Source: Rhyzopertha dominica (taxonomy: Eukaryota; Arthropoda; Insecta; Coleoptera; Bostrichidae). Taken from it: 64,000 nt of DNA. The position numbers were made by a program, and so were the translations under genes. This document shows, one piece after another, positions 1 to 12,275 of this stretch. The stretch covers positions 33,351,786 through 33,415,785 of the forward strand of contig QCXZ01000041.1 in NCBI GenBank assembly GCA_025024175.1, read 5' to 3'. How positions within the stretch are numbered: the first letter of the stretch is position 1; every line of letters starts with the position of its first letter. The notes beneath the pieces are model-generated. The model was not told where the DNA came from. It saw only the letters and a program-made list of their open reading frames with translations, and made no database searches.

Positions 1-2582
1 TAATATATGCTTCTCGAAACGTGAATGACGATAATGAGGTATGTCTACTTTAAAATTTAAATATTCCATTGCAAATTTTATTGGAGTATATGTTTTCAAA
101 TCGACAAATTTGTCCAATTTACTCCATAAACTGTCACACAGTTGTTTATCCCTAGTCCTGAGGCACACTAGAATCTTTCTGATGTAGAACAAAGACTCAA
201 CAGACAAATTTTCTTCCATGTACTGCTTTATAATGGTTTCATAGTGCACCCTCTGGATTTTGGAAGACATTGTAACTAAAGCAGCAAGCAACTTCAGTCG
301 CATGTACAGATTTGGATTCAATTCTTCTTCCATTTGTACAAGGTGCTTCTTAACCATTCTTTGAATTTCAGTTTGTAAATCTCCAGGTTCATGCGTATTG
401 AAAAATACCTAAAGAAATTTATTGGTACATATTTTAAATACAATTTAAAACTCACCTCATAAACCAGTAAAATCTCGTTTAGATTCAAACAATGCAAGTT
501 GTTTTTCAACAAATTGGCACAGGTTCTTATTTCACTGATATGATGATCCTTCCACTTTGGCAAACTGAACAGCAGCAACATTTTTAAAATCGGTTTGTAT
601 TCATTTGAGGTAAGCACTTTTCTTTCTATTAATTCTAACATCTTCCTTTTATATACTGATAATACATCCTGTGTTACAAAAGAATGGATGTTATGTAAGC
701 ATATAGTTAAAACTTTCAAGTCTTCTGCAGTGTCACACGTATCTAGAATGGAATATTTTATATGTAGGTAATTCAATAATTTTGGTATCCAATACTGTGA
801 AATGCCTCAAGCTGTAACATTTAGGGGCAGCAGCACAATTTAAACGTTTGTTTATTGCCTGCGGAAACAGTTGTTTAATCAGGCTTTGCAATACCGACCA
901 ATAAAAAAATTCTGAATGTGCTATGATAAAATTGTAGCTTTGTTCTAATTTTAAGGCTGGTTTTAGTAGACCACTGGTTGCAAAAATTAAGAAATAGCTT
1001 GTTTTTGTTCATAACTTTCATATAGATACAGGGTTAGTTGAAATTATGTACTGGGCAGTATATATTTGTAAATATGAACTTTGTAACAATATATTAATCT
1101 GTAGCAAAAGTTCTTTAGCTATTTACTTTTCATTCATTAACCTAGTTGCTCTTCTTGCATGTAAAGCATCTCCATGATAATGCAAAAAAATATTTTTTTT
1201 TATGGCAAGTCGGCAACCCATTTGCCAATTATTATTCCTTTCTTTCTCGAAATTCCTTAGCATTTTCTCACCAGTATTTGGATACAAAATTTTTGCAATG
1301 AATGATAAATTCAAATTCTACAGTTCATAATACTCCTTTTTATTGTGTAATAATTCTACAAAGAACAGTGTTTTTTGAATGTCTTTTTTTGTCATGGCAA
1401 GTACCTTTTAAGTTAATATAATAATAGTATCCATTTTAATTTACAAACATGGTGAAATTCTGTGAAACTGATGGTTGGTTATGGAGTTTGACGAAGTTCA
1501 GACCCATACATTTATTTAGTTACATTCATTCAGATGAAATTGTATTCCCTAATCTACAGTGTCTAATGACAAGACTAATAATAATACCTTTTATTTCTTG
1601 ATGAAGCCACTTTTGTGTAGATGGATTTGTAAAAGATCTAACTGATCCAAGTCTTGACTGAATGATAAAACACGATACAAAGTAGAGTTGGGAATAATCG
1701 GATGATTGAAAGAATCGGAATGTTCCGATTCCGAAGACGTTACTAATCAGAATAACGTGGGCGAAGCGTCGGTCAGAATAGAATCGACACCGCGCGTCGG
1801 CATTTCCCAAATAAGTGCAAAATATAAATAAACCTACCTATTGATTTAATAGTTAGAGGTACAAGGTCTAGTGCATTATAATAACTTCGTAATGTAGGTT
1901 CAGTAAATATAGCAACGAAATATCTTGAAGCTGCATCATTTGAATAATTGGTGATTAATTTTAATCTTGTTTTTTCAATAAGCTTCAGTTGTAACTCATG
2001 ATTATCCCGTAAACCCAGTTTTCTCAAGTACAACAGTACGTAACTCAGGGAATGCACATCAAAGTCCTCCAATTTCTCAGAAATAAGTTGTAAAATATGT
2101 TTAAAATCACTACTGTCATGTAACTGATGCATGAAATTTGTAGTTGGCGCTGTCCTATTACATGGAATACCATTCATGTGATGTAATATCTTTACCAAAT
2201 CCCACAAAACCAAAACGGTTTGTGTTAAATGTTTGAAACACATATTTTCAGTGTTGTTTTTCACAGTATCCAAAACTTCTTGGAGCGAGGTACATCCAGT
2301 GATTTTTTTAATAAGTGGATCATTACTATCTGGGTACAGCAGACTTCTGGAGAATACAGGCTGGTCTTCAAAATCATCAATACATTCATCCTGCTGCATT
2401 TCTTCAATGTCACTTCCGCTATCATCTCCGTTGCTTGTCAAACTACGATTACTTAATGTGTTAATGTTTTTGCATCTTAACATATTTGCATTGGTGAAGT
2501 GCGCTCTTGCGATATAATGCCTGCACATATTCTTGCTGTAGGCTATTTTCACAAAGCATCGTAAGAATCCAAAGTTTCTCAT
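1..2582 (-). CDS. FAST-kinase-domain (FASTKD) family mitochondrial protein, N-terminal part
   Basis: The FASTK family binds RNA and acts in mitochondrial RNA processing and translation. Three exons on the minus strand join in phase: 2582-1838 (donor GTAGGT, phase 1), 805-456 (acceptor ending TTGAG, donor GTGAGT, phase 0) and 408 to the window edge (acceptor TTTCTTTAG). They give 501 codons and no stop, so the C-terminal part, where the RAP domain is expected, lies outside. The start is the first ATG of the open frame. The first 30 residues are basic with few acidic residues, as in a mitochondrial presequence. The family-type helical repeats begin near residue 95 (SLQEVLDTVKNN) and continue through exons 2 and 3 (for example VHYETIIKQYMEENLS). 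Which FASTKD paralogue this is cannot be told from this part. The gene is divergent to the CYTH gene. Confidence 0.82.
806..1837 (-). other. Intron 1 of the FASTKD-family gene
   Basis: About 1 kb of AT-rich intron. Near 1684-1812 there is a more GC-rich patch beginning TAGAGTTGGGAATAATCGG and ending in TTCCCAAATA, which may be the ends of a small hAT-like MITE, but the ends match poorly. No exon-like reading frame is needed here because the flanking exons join in phase. Confidence 0.5.
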
Positions 2583-2716
2583 ATTATTTCAAGGTTATGT
2601 AGCACTCAAGGTGTCAAGGTATCTTGGTTTGGTCTTTGGTACTTTGGTAGTACTGTAATCTGTAACAGAAAACAGAATAAAGTGTGGTTAGATCTTATAC
2701 ATTTGTGGTAGTAATC
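2583..2716. promoter_or_regulatory. Divergent intergenic region, probable shared promoter
   Basis: The 134 bp between the start codons of the minus-strand FASTKD-family gene and the plus-strand CYTH gene must hold both 5' UTRs and both promoters unless distant non-coding exons exist. I see no TATA box placed convincingly for either gene. A bidirectional promoter is an inference from spacing. Confidence 0.5.
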
Positions 2717-3426
2717 ATGCGGAATATTGAAATAAAAGCGAAAGTGAAGAATCTAATAAACCTTATAAAACGAGCAAAGATTATAAGCGGCAGCGATGGA
2801 GTAGTTATCCAGCAGCATGATACATTTTTTAACGTGCCACAAGGCAGATTAAAACTTAGAAAGTTTGAGGTTAGTTAACCTTACTGATAAGTGATAACTT
2901 CAAATGTTTGTTTAGCTGATTAAAGATAAAACAGGGAACTCGGATTGTCATACCGACTAATTATAAAACTGGCCAATAGATGTCACGTATACAATTGGCG
3001 CAAATTTTTTGCAGACTGGATGTAGTGAATTAATATATTACGAGCGACCTGATGTGGAAGGACCAAAATTATCTAATTTCAAAAAAGTGGAACTAAACAA
3101 TGACACTACTCCACCAATGCTAGATTTACTAGCTGCAGCAGTAGGTACAAAAGGAGCAGTTGAGAAAACGAGATACTTATTTTTGGTTGGACAAACACGA
3201 GTACATGTAGATTCAGTAAAAGACCTAGGCGATTTCATGGAACTGGAGGTAGTGCTATCCATTATTTGAAGACGATATTAGTTACATTAGACATCTTTAG
3301 GTTGTTCTACGAGATGATCAGTCAATCCAAGAAGGGGAAGCAATTGCCAAAGATTTAATGCAACAATTAGGTGTACATGAAACTGATTTAATTGCGAATG
3401 CTTATATAGATCTTTTGAATAAGTAG
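2717..3426 (+). CDS. CYTH-domain protein (CyaB / thiamine-triphosphatase-like)
   Basis: CYTH proteins form a beta-tunnel that binds triphosphorylated substrates and divalent metal; insect members related to CyaB have no settled role. Three exons: 2717-2869 (donor GTTAGT), 3015-3248 (acceptor TTTTTTGCAG, donor GTAGTG) and 3301-3426 (acceptor CATCTTTAG, stop TAG). All junctions are phase 0, giving 170 residues, which is a whole single-domain CYTH protein. Visible family features are the N-terminal NIEIKAKV strand, LKLRKFE, LIYYERPD, and the VHVDSVKDLGDFMELE segment that normally supplies metal-binding acidic residues. An in-frame upstream ATG (2684) exists, but MRNIEIK matches the usual family start. 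Substrate is not inferable. Confidence 0.87.
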
Positions 3427-3539
3427 TTATTGAGTTTCTTATTTCCTATTGTTTACATTTAGTTATTAAAAATGTTTAACAATTTTAGTAGTTAGGTGCT
3501 TTGTTTGTTTCTTTATTATTCTAGTAATATACAAAACAA

Positions 3540-3545
3540 AATAAA
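3540..3545 (+). terminator. Candidate polyadenylation signal of the CYTH gene
   Basis: An AATAAA hexamer about 115 bp after the stop codon, in very AT-rich sequence. Placement fits, but such hexamers are common in this background. Confidence 0.45.
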
Positions 3546-4778
3546 ATTAAAAGTTTTTAATAATTTTGTATTGTAATTATAAAAAATGAAAAAAATAAGT
3601 AGGTAGGTATATTTAAAAAATGTAGACATTTTCCTTACTTACATACGGTAGAGAGTAAAGCAGACAGCTAATAAAACTCGTGGATATTTGTATGATGAAT
3701 AAAATATTTAAAAAATATTATATTATGGTCTTTAGAAACATTTCGTTTATCTAAGTGTAACAGTTAGGAGGGAATAATAAAATACTTTCTTAATAAAAAA
3801 AGTGACGTTGCTAACTTCCACTAAGCCCTGACTAGTTTTATTTATATTATTACCTGTACATTTGTTTTCAACTATATCTCTACATATTCGCTAATTATAT
3901 AATATCACACCTATGCCCCTTTATAGCTATTTTTGCCACATAAAAGTTTGCTGTGTCATAAATTAAACACTTGTCTTTTTTCGTTCTCCCATTGTCGTAC
4001 CGCGATACGTAAAAAGGAGAACTCAGTATATATTACACTCAATGAAACGGAATTGATCGGTCTTAGTATGATAGTAGCTCATGACCCACTGACCTTCAAT
4101 CCGGAGCCCTACGGTGTGCAGCCTGCCCCTTCAAAAGTTACAGGACAGAAAGCGCATTGTTGTGAAACCCACATCTAAATGGCGTGAAGTTAGCGCAATA
4201 ACAAACTTTGTTTTCTTGCCGCGGCATTGGCGTGCCGTAATTTGCATTCTTCAGCATGCTTCGGAAACCTAAAAATAATAGATAGGAAAAAAATATTGTA
4301 TGAATATGATTTATGCACACATATAAAACTCATTTTTTTGTTATACACTAGTTAACAATTCATCTTTCAGTAGTAGTGTTGTAAAATATCGGCATAATAA
4401 GCAATTTAAATACCGCACGCCTATGAATCTTAACCTTAAATACTACTTGGGTGTTACATACCTGTGAAATGAAACATTGGGTTAACATCTATCAATCTTT
4501 CTGCACATTTGACACTGCCTGATCATTTTATCACTGCTACCGTTAACAATTATATGGAAATCATTCCCTGCGTCTTGCACATCATAAAACCAAATAAAAA
4601 CAAACACGCAAACGTCCAAATAGTGTGTGACCGTGAACATGAAGCTTAGTCATTGGACGTACACAACTGGTCAACTGGAAGATCCAATGTTTTCTACAAA
4701 TAAACGCTTAGACTGTGATCACATGTTGGCATCAGTTTAGAATGTGAAAAGCTGGATCCCCTCTTTTATACATCCATG
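3546..4778. other. Intergenic sequence
   Basis: AT-rich, with no convincing reading frame. It contains one copy of a structured repeat (3981-4147), described separately. Confidence 0.5.
3981..4147 (+). repeat. Unnamed interspersed repeat with 5' hairpin, copy 1
   Basis: About 167 bp clearly related to 24104-24285 in the same orientation. Shared blocks include TTCGTTCTCCCAT near the start, ACTCAATG, CATGACC, GAGCCCTA and a final CAAAAGTTACAGGACA. The start folds: GTTCTCC pairs with GGAGAAC about 25 bases on, enclosing a smaller CGTA/TACG stem. No protein coding is evident and I do not recognise the family. It could be a SINE-like element or the conserved end of a larger transposon. Confidence 0.65.
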
Positions 4779-4976
4779 AACTACACCAATGTAGTATCTG
4801 ACTAAATAGTCTGCACCGAAGTGCTAGGTAGCTCCCTATCTAATCCTTTATAGAACTGACTGTTGCGCAGAACACACAGCCGACTACCTCTGCAGGCAAT
4901 ATGGCCAACTACACCAATGTAGCATCTGACTCAACAGTCTGCACTGAAGTGCTAGTAGCCTCCTTATCTAACAATA
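4779..4976 (+). repeat. Two-copy tandem repeat, 128-bp period
   Basis: A block of about 68 bp starting AACTACACCAATGTAG at 4779 recurs at 4907 with few changes (both contain TCTGCAC and GAAGTGCTAG). It lies immediately left of the P-like element, and the flanking words TAACAATA and TTTTAATTCATATCT recur on the far side of that element. Confidence 0.7.
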
Positions 4977-7900
4977 ATTTTTAATTCATATCTCTGCACC
5001 GAACTCTATAAAATATGGAACATCACAGACCTCTCAAATTTGCTTACAAATGAAATCTGTGCAGTTTCTTGAAGCGCTTGCGCTATCCATTATTCGAGGA
5101 CAGTAAATTAAATTGTCCAGAACACGCGTTTTTCATCCAGTCATCATTTTTAAATGCCCTTGACAGCATTCTGAATAGGCTAATTTATAAAGATGGAAAA
5201 ACAGTTCGTTTTGGAGAGCCAGTTCGCGCGAACTAGCTCACGAACGATTTAGCAACCATACAACACAATATAGCCGAGCAGCTATATACCATCATAGATA
5301 AATTAAGAAAGATACCCAACCAATGTACACGATAATTTGTTAGCTTTTAGATCTTGATTGTAGAGGGCCACAGTAGTTGGTTCTTAACTTCACTTAAAAT
5401 ATTCATCACGTCGTTAACTAGTTCTTGCTCTTCTAATTTGTCCGTGAGTGGAAAGGAATAAGAAACGAAAATTACCCTCTCCTTAAGTAGCGCAGGTTGT
5501 CGCTACAAGCTAACACTGACATACGTACAACAGATCTACTTGATGTGAGTCAGAGAGAGATGGGTAGTTAAAAATGTGCTGCGCTAGATTGGGGCGTGGT
5601 GTGGTATTACCACGGCCCAGGTGGGTGCCGACTGCCCCGTGTTGCCAGTTTCAGCACAAAAGGCTGAATCTAGCACTTTTTGAAATTTTGCAACTTTTGG
5701 TAATAATTAAGCACCATTTCAAGTTTTTCGTTCATAATAATATGTTTATATAGTGCGGCCAAAAACAGCACACCTTTCAGTAACCATGCAACTAATAATG
5801 TTATCTTATATAGGTACAGCGCCGTTTTGAACACTACCTTACTCCTAAAACGTTTACTTTCTCCTAGCTCGAAAACGCGTTGGTTTATCGAAAAATTAAG
5901 TGAAATAAAAGTTTAAGATGTCAGCTACTTTGGTGTATAAAAATTTGAAAAGAATCGCATCATTTGGCGAATAAGATTTTTTTTGTCTGGCAATGCCGAA
6001 TTTCACAGCGGCAACCGGCAAGAGTAGGAATGCGAGTAAGGTCCAGAATAATAACTGTACAGCTGCGCGATATACGACCTTCTGCTACAGCGAACGCATA
6101 AAGTCGGACATAGTTCATTTTAGAGGCGTCATTATAATCAGCGCGTTTGTCATAATAAGCAAAGTTTATTTTGTACCAAAATCCTGAAATTCCAAGCGCT
6201 GATTAAAATAAAAACTGTTTATGCCGCTGCACATTTTTAAATTGAAATGAATTTAATTTTTGACTCTAGCTCACTATCCGAACTACTATCACTTTTATTG
6301 TGTATTGTTATAAATAGATCTGTAATTCATGCAACAAACATGCATTAATTTTCAATATATATAAAAACAGAGCTTACAGCTTAAAAGAATTAGTTACCTA
6401 GGTCTACATAAATATACATTAGCAAAACGACAATAATTGCAAGAGGGAACGAATAATTACAGAAACTATTTGCAATTAAATATCAATTCTGTGTGCATTA
6501 AGTCGAGTATCGCGTACCTTTTGGGCTATTTTGAACCATACTCGCATGTCCACGGACGCCGCTGTGAAATTCGACATTGCTACACAAAAATATTATGCCA
6601 CAAACTATGTATTATATTGCGAATTTGCACACACCAATAAACCAACGTGTTTTTGTGCTGGAAGAAGCTAAACGACGAATTAGGTAGTGTTTAAAGCGAA
6701 CGAAATTCATTAAGGCGCTCTATAAGAAAACATAGTGACGGCGTTTTTAGAAATTTAAAAAAATTATATTTGCCATTTAAGCAGCAGCGTAGTATCTTAA
6801 TATAATAAAGGTGAGGTACCAAAGATATTAAAAAAAAACAAACAAAAATTTTTACTTATTTTGGAAATTCACCCCCCCACAACCCTCTGCACAGCGCGCT
6901 TTCTTCACGACTAAGACAGTTGTTTTCCTTTTTCGATGAGGAATTATTTTAAGGCAGTCGAAGCTTTTAGCAACAAACTGCAATGGAAAATCATTTCTGG
7001 AAAGCTTGTTATACCTGGCAAGGTCTACTGTTAGGCAAGCTACTATATAGAGTCGTATCATTCGGGCTAATTACTAGAAGCAGTAGGTATAGCACCTTAA
7101 CAAATGTTTTTAAAGGTACCAACAAAATCTCTGATTAAAATATTGACGCGGGTCGACATTAGTATACTTTTGTCCTTGACTGTTTAAAAAAAGATAGTGA
7201 AAAGATAGTATATTACTGCTCGATAATAAAGAAAGATTTTTAACACAATATTGATGTGCTTTATAAAAGTAAAAGAGTTAAATCGCCGTTTTTAATAAAA
7301 TATGTGCCAATATAAGGTGTAAAATGGATAAAATACCATCTGTATTTTAAGTGACAGGAACTTAGATATAAAAGGCTCCAAGAAACACATACCAGATGTA
7401 TTGTACTGGATAATTGGTTTGCTTGCATTTAATGAGGGGACTGCTGAAGACCCTGTAGCTATAACGAGCATTTGTCAAGATGGCCTAAACTCGTAACACT
7501 GGGAATTTTCGTACATCAAGAATCTAGATCTAAAATATTGGTTGAAACATTACATTCTTGAGGACATTCCGTTTCATATAAAGATGTCTTAAGACTCAGG
7601 AATACCACAGCTCAAGAACAAATTTCGATAAGTAAATTGTGCAATTTTGTAAAAAGATTAATTTATTTTATCATGATTTGCGTGCAGAATTGTATAAAAA
7701 AACGTTTAATGAACTACATGCGTAGTTATTAGTTTAATTTTTCTTTCATAGGCTAGTGAGGATTTTTAATATACTTTCGAACGTGTTTGTCAATATGAAA
7801 ACTTAAATAGGATTAATTAGACAGATTTCCTAATTATTGCATTTTGATCTATCGCGTCCCTCCCTGAGCTGCACTAGTGGACGAAGGACGGAGCTACGGA

Positions 7901-9309
7901 AATAGTAGAGATGGACGATGCGGCCACGCGAACACGGCAGCAGTCGGGTCTCCCAGAAAAATGTAATCTTTTACATTTAATTTTATACTACCTTTATCGG
8001 TAAATCAAAAAATATAAATTTGCCACGAATGGCACCTAAAAGGACACGGCTAACTTTTAATAAGAATATATTTTTTTGAGTTAGGCCTTAGTTTTGGCGA
8101 TAATGCTAGGTAAACTGAAAATTAGGGAATTTTCAATTAATTGTAGACGGCGCTGAAATCGAAAAACTGACCTTTTAGTATTTTTCAGCCGTAAGAGGCA
8201 ATGTATTTTGCAAGTAAAAATTTATTTAAAAATATTCGGCACAGAAAATGTTTCAAATTAAATACCCATAGAAAGTATACATTTCGTTTTTTAACAATGC
8301 AGCGTTAGTTACTTTTTTAACGATATTGACTTTCGGCTCGGTCTAATTTTAATAATTCTGGATTTATAATTATCAATATATTAGCTTACATCTGTGTAAG
8401 TTTTAGCTTGTAATCCCGAGTCCCCACATAAGTCAAAATATGTCCGATCGGGCACTCTACCATTGACCCTTCGCTACATAAAATATTATTTTGTTAAGCA
8501 TTACGGGTGTTGCAGTCAGCTGCTGTAGAAGCGCAGTGGTGGGATTGTGACAACCGCCCACATTCCGTTCGCATGCTGTCTGGGCGGGAGGGACATACAG
8601 TACAAAACATTTGGGATACAATATCGCGCGCTTTGGACATTCTTTCGCCCTCTTGAGTGAAGATCATTCACTACGGTTCTGTGGCAATGCGGTGCATTTA
8701 CATTGGGTATCTTTCTTTATTTATCTATGATACCATATACCTTATACGTCGAACGCGTACGTTCGAGTCAGCGATCAGCGCTCACGCCTTACGTGCGAAA
8801 AGCTGAAACAACAGCTGTTCGTTCGCGTACGACCAACTTTGAATGTCACGATCCAGTTCGCGCAGTTCTCACCCGAGAGCCATTCTTTTTAACAGTTAGT
8901 TCCCGACCGACCCAACTCTACTAATTTAGGTTGTCCAGAAAAGGTCCACAGAACATGTGTTTGTCATCCAGCCGCCATTTTATAATGCCCTTGACAGCAT
9001 TCAGCTGTTAGCGTCGTTGCTTGATATGACAATTTTGATATTGACAGAGTGACATGAACACTAAAATACCTGACCACAGAAAAAATAAAACAACCAGAAT
9101 AAGCTCTCTGGGTGTGAGGAAGGGTCCGCGCAATTTCAATCCGCCATCTTTTCTGGATACTGACACTGTCTGACAAATGTCAAACGCTCACCGCCGTTAA
9201 ACGATTACAGACGTGTTATATAAATTACGTATTTTGACTTTGAGCTTTGTATGTTTTTTCACTTTTGGGTGATTGCTATAATTTATTTATAATAATATGA
9301 TAATAATGC

Positions 9310-9460
9310 AACGAGTGTTGGCGGACGTGTTTGTGCTGTAAAGCAGTGCAACAGCAGACGTAGGTATGCTGGAAAATACTACGTTTTTTAGCTTTCAAAG
9401 GATGTTCGGAGGTTTGCTGTTGCGTGTCGTGATGGTTTTGCTGAATTTGACTTAATATTT
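9310..9460 (+). pseudogene. THAP-like DNA-binding domain relic
   Basis: One frame reads VCAVKQCNSRRR, then YYVF, a stop, LSKDVRRFAVACRD. This resembles the start of a THAP zinc finger: paired cysteines (C-x4-C), then a phenylalanine followed by a KD and arginine block. The in-frame TAG falls where the usual F-P would be. THAP domains are the DNA-binding part of P-superfamily transposases, which fits the surrounding element. The match is short and I have not aligned it to a database. Confidence 0.4.
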
Positions 9461-10022
9461 AAAACGCAGCTAAACAGTGAGCAACAGCGTGGGGGTGGCG
9501 ATGACCTAATGGAATATGTGGAAAATCTTCATTGATGCTTTAGAGTGTGCAGTTAACATTTTAAAGAGAAAATCTTTCTAAATGATTTACACGACTAATT
9601 ACAACCTTATGCAGTATTATTCTTGCTTATTCATCCACTTACGCCAGTTGACAAACACACGCTCGAGGTACTTCCTTTGGCATTATTATTATTATATTAA
9701 AGATGTTTGCTGGTATGTAATAACATAATTTTACTGCAGTTATATGAACAGTAAATGTTGATAATTTTAACAGTGCCTATGAATAACACAACAGATGCGC
9801 AAAATAAACTTCTACGACAGAAGTGTAAAGCAACCTTTATTACTATCGTGTAAATGCAGCTTTATATTCTGACAAAATGGCGGCCGGGAGACAAAAAAGT
9901 ATAGGGTGTTAACAGGAGTGCGTATTCTGGTTAGGTATTTGTTTATTCTGTGACCTGACTGCATATTCTACTGCGCAGCTGCGCATGCCTATGAAGAAAT
10001 AAGAATAGTTCTAAAGGGAACA

Positions 10023-11642
10023 CAGTGATGGTAACTTGAGGGAAATTTCCCTACATGTAGGGAAAAATCTTGCTGATTTTAAACTGTGAGGGAAACGGGA
10101 GGGAAATTTAAGAGAGGCGTTTACCTAGAGCTAATCGGGTCATTTTAAGCACCTACCGTTTTACATTTTACCGAGTTATTCGAANCTTTTTCGAAGTGAA
10201 ATTTCGACATGGCAATGACAAAAGATNTAGCTACAACGTAGAGTTCGAGTTTTTTCTGAATTTGGTACGGTAATGTNAATATTTGTTGTTATATTTTGCT
10301 TAAAAACGCGTATCTTTGGCGAGCTATTACTCGAAAACTAAGGCACATAAACGAAAAATTCGAACTCCACGTTGTAGCTACATATTTCTTTGTACACTAC
10401 CAAAAACATGAGCATGATAAATGAGTAAAAACATTCAAAAAATCTAAAACCGCAAACCCTTTCGCACGAGTCCGTCACGAGAGCAGAATGCGAATGCCCA
10501 TCCCCACCAGGTCCGTCGCGTGGTATCCACTTAACAGTGAGGTTAAGATACGATCCTGTCGGGAATGATCGAGCGGTATACGATCTATTCCGATATGACT
10601 GGATTTCTAAGATTGTATGTCTAATTAGTAATTACACGGGACAAGTTTAATGTTAAAAGCTCTTTCACATTAATTTACTGTCTGCCGAAGCAATGGGGAG
10701 GCGGAAGGAAAATTGTTATAAAAGTTCCTACAGAAATCATGCAGTTAGAATGTAATGTTATATAGTTCATATTTACAGAAATAAATGGGTTATTCCATAT
10801 TTTGAATAACCTGGTATAATATCATAGTAAATTACTAATATCATGCTTACTTTTTTACGCACACCCTACAGTCAGCAATTTTCCGAATATTAATTTAGCC
10901 CGTCTGTTGCTCGTGCAATCTTTGTGCGATGTCAACCTATCGGCTACCCTCTTACGTCCCATGTCCCGCTGGTAATATGGGTTGCATAATTTGCATTTCT
11001 GCCCGATCGCTCCAAGTAAATGCCCCTCTTAAAAAACTGCATAATGTAGGGAAATTCTGAATTTAACATTTTTTGATACATGGCATTACATTTGTTTAAA
11101 ACTTGAATTTATTGCCAATGCGCGAATAGTAGTTGTTTAAGTGTAACTTGACGGATGCTGTTACATAGCGTTTGAAGCTTGAAATATGTTAAGTCCCTAG
11201 ACTGAGGAACAGTATTACACTAGACAAGAACAAGATATGTAACTAGCAATCAAGGTTGACAGACTGCTTAATATTAAGTTTTAAGTTTAACATTTTTGCT
11301 GGCTATTGGAAAGTTCTAGTTTATGTGTTAAATTTTTAGAATGCCGCATGATGATATTATTTAAAAAAAGTTAAATATAGTGTTAAATAACATAGAAATT
11401 GCTTAAATATTTATATTTTACTTAGATACCCATTCACAGTTTGGGGGTGGATTGGCGTTAAGCAAAATGTTTGAGGGCTTTGTCATTTATTTATTTTAGA
11501 ATGTTTTAATTAATACATTAAAAATACAAGTAAAATTGCATTGTAGGGAAAAAAGAGGGAAAATTTCAAGTTACAGCGGGAAATTGTAGGGAGATTTTAT
11601 ATTATATAGAGGGAATGGCAGTTTTAAAGGTTACCATCACTG
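10023..11642. mobile_element. Non-autonomous hAT element
   Basis: It starts CAGTGATGGTAAC and ends GTTACCATCACTG, a perfect 13-bp inverted repeat of hAT type. The flanks are an exact 8-bp duplication, AGGGAACA (10015-10022 and 11643-11650). Removing the element restores the end sequence of the surrounding P-like element as seen in its other copy. Subterminal repeats of GAGGGAAA or TAGGGAAA occur near both ends, typical of transposase-binding arrays. No transposase is visible in 1,620 bp. Confidence 0.88.
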
Positions 11643-11947
11643 AGGGAACATTACTTTAATGCAACATGTCCATTCTCTGATGTTCCATATTTTGTAGAGT
11701 TCGGTGTATCTCTCTTAACAATAGCTTTTAATTCATATCTTTACTATTGAGCTCAATACTGTTATGTCATCAATGTCCTAATTGTTTTACATACTATAAC
11801 AAGAAGCAAAGCAGGACTAAGCGTGCATAGGTAACAGTGATCATACACATATCGTACCACAGAGTTAAGTAGTATCTCTAAATTTATCGGTAATGCTCAG
11901 ATACATCAAATAATATATCTTAACACCCATCCATTATACTAGCTTAT

Positions 11948-12275
11948 GAGGATATTCACTGAATATTCACATCGCACCACATAACACTCAGATATATAAT
12001 ATCGTCCACTAGTTTCATATCAAGCCAACCAACATATTACATGCAAGGATATTCAGTGATTACTCACATCGCTCTGAAATTCTTTGGAAACCTTTCTTGC
12101 ACTATCAACCAAGCTCTGACATATTCACCAGTTTTATAACAAACCACACTACATGCGAGGATATTCAGTGAAAACTCACTTCGCTCTGCAATTCTGGAAA
12201 GCCTCTTTACTCCTTTCAGTCATGCTCACCACTTTAGAAACATGCCAGAATATTCAGAGAAAACTCATATATCGA
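11948..12275 (+). repeat. Degenerate tandem repeat of about 100 bp
   Basis: The phrase GGATATTCAGTGA followed by ACTCACATCGC recurs with changes, with units beginning near 11948, 12045, 12157 and 12247. Spacing is uneven (97, 112, 90). It looks like an old minisatellite or the tandem core of a decayed element. Confidence 0.55.

Larger units (their letters stand above)
4997..11706. mobile_element. P-element-like DNA transposon, copy 1, interrupted and decayed
   Basis: The ends are inverted copies of about 31 bp beginning CACCGAACTCTATAAAATAT. They are flanked by an 8-bp near-duplication, TATCTCTG at 4989-4996 and TATCTCTC at 11707-11714. The subterminal sequences match the opposite ends of the second copy at 17187-22380, so the two copies lie in opposite orientation. 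A CA...TG terminus, roughly 31-bp inverted repeats and 8-bp duplications fit the P superfamily, and a decayed THAP-like frame near 9315 supports it; hAT is the alternative. A 1.6-kb hAT element (10023-11642) is nested near the right end. Positions 5200-8900 hold no recognisable transposase. Confidence 0.6.

Noticed and set aside
1684..1812. Small hAT-like MITE in the FASTKD intron
   Set aside because: The ends only loosely resemble each other and I found no target duplication.
2229..2517. Two plus-strand frames over the first FASTKD exon
   Set aside because: Antisense to a well-supported exon, with no recognisable content.
5993..9176. Short open frames at 5993, 6437, 6852, 8703 and 8964
   Set aside because: 60-75 codons, no motifs, no splice context; they lie in the decayed P-like element.
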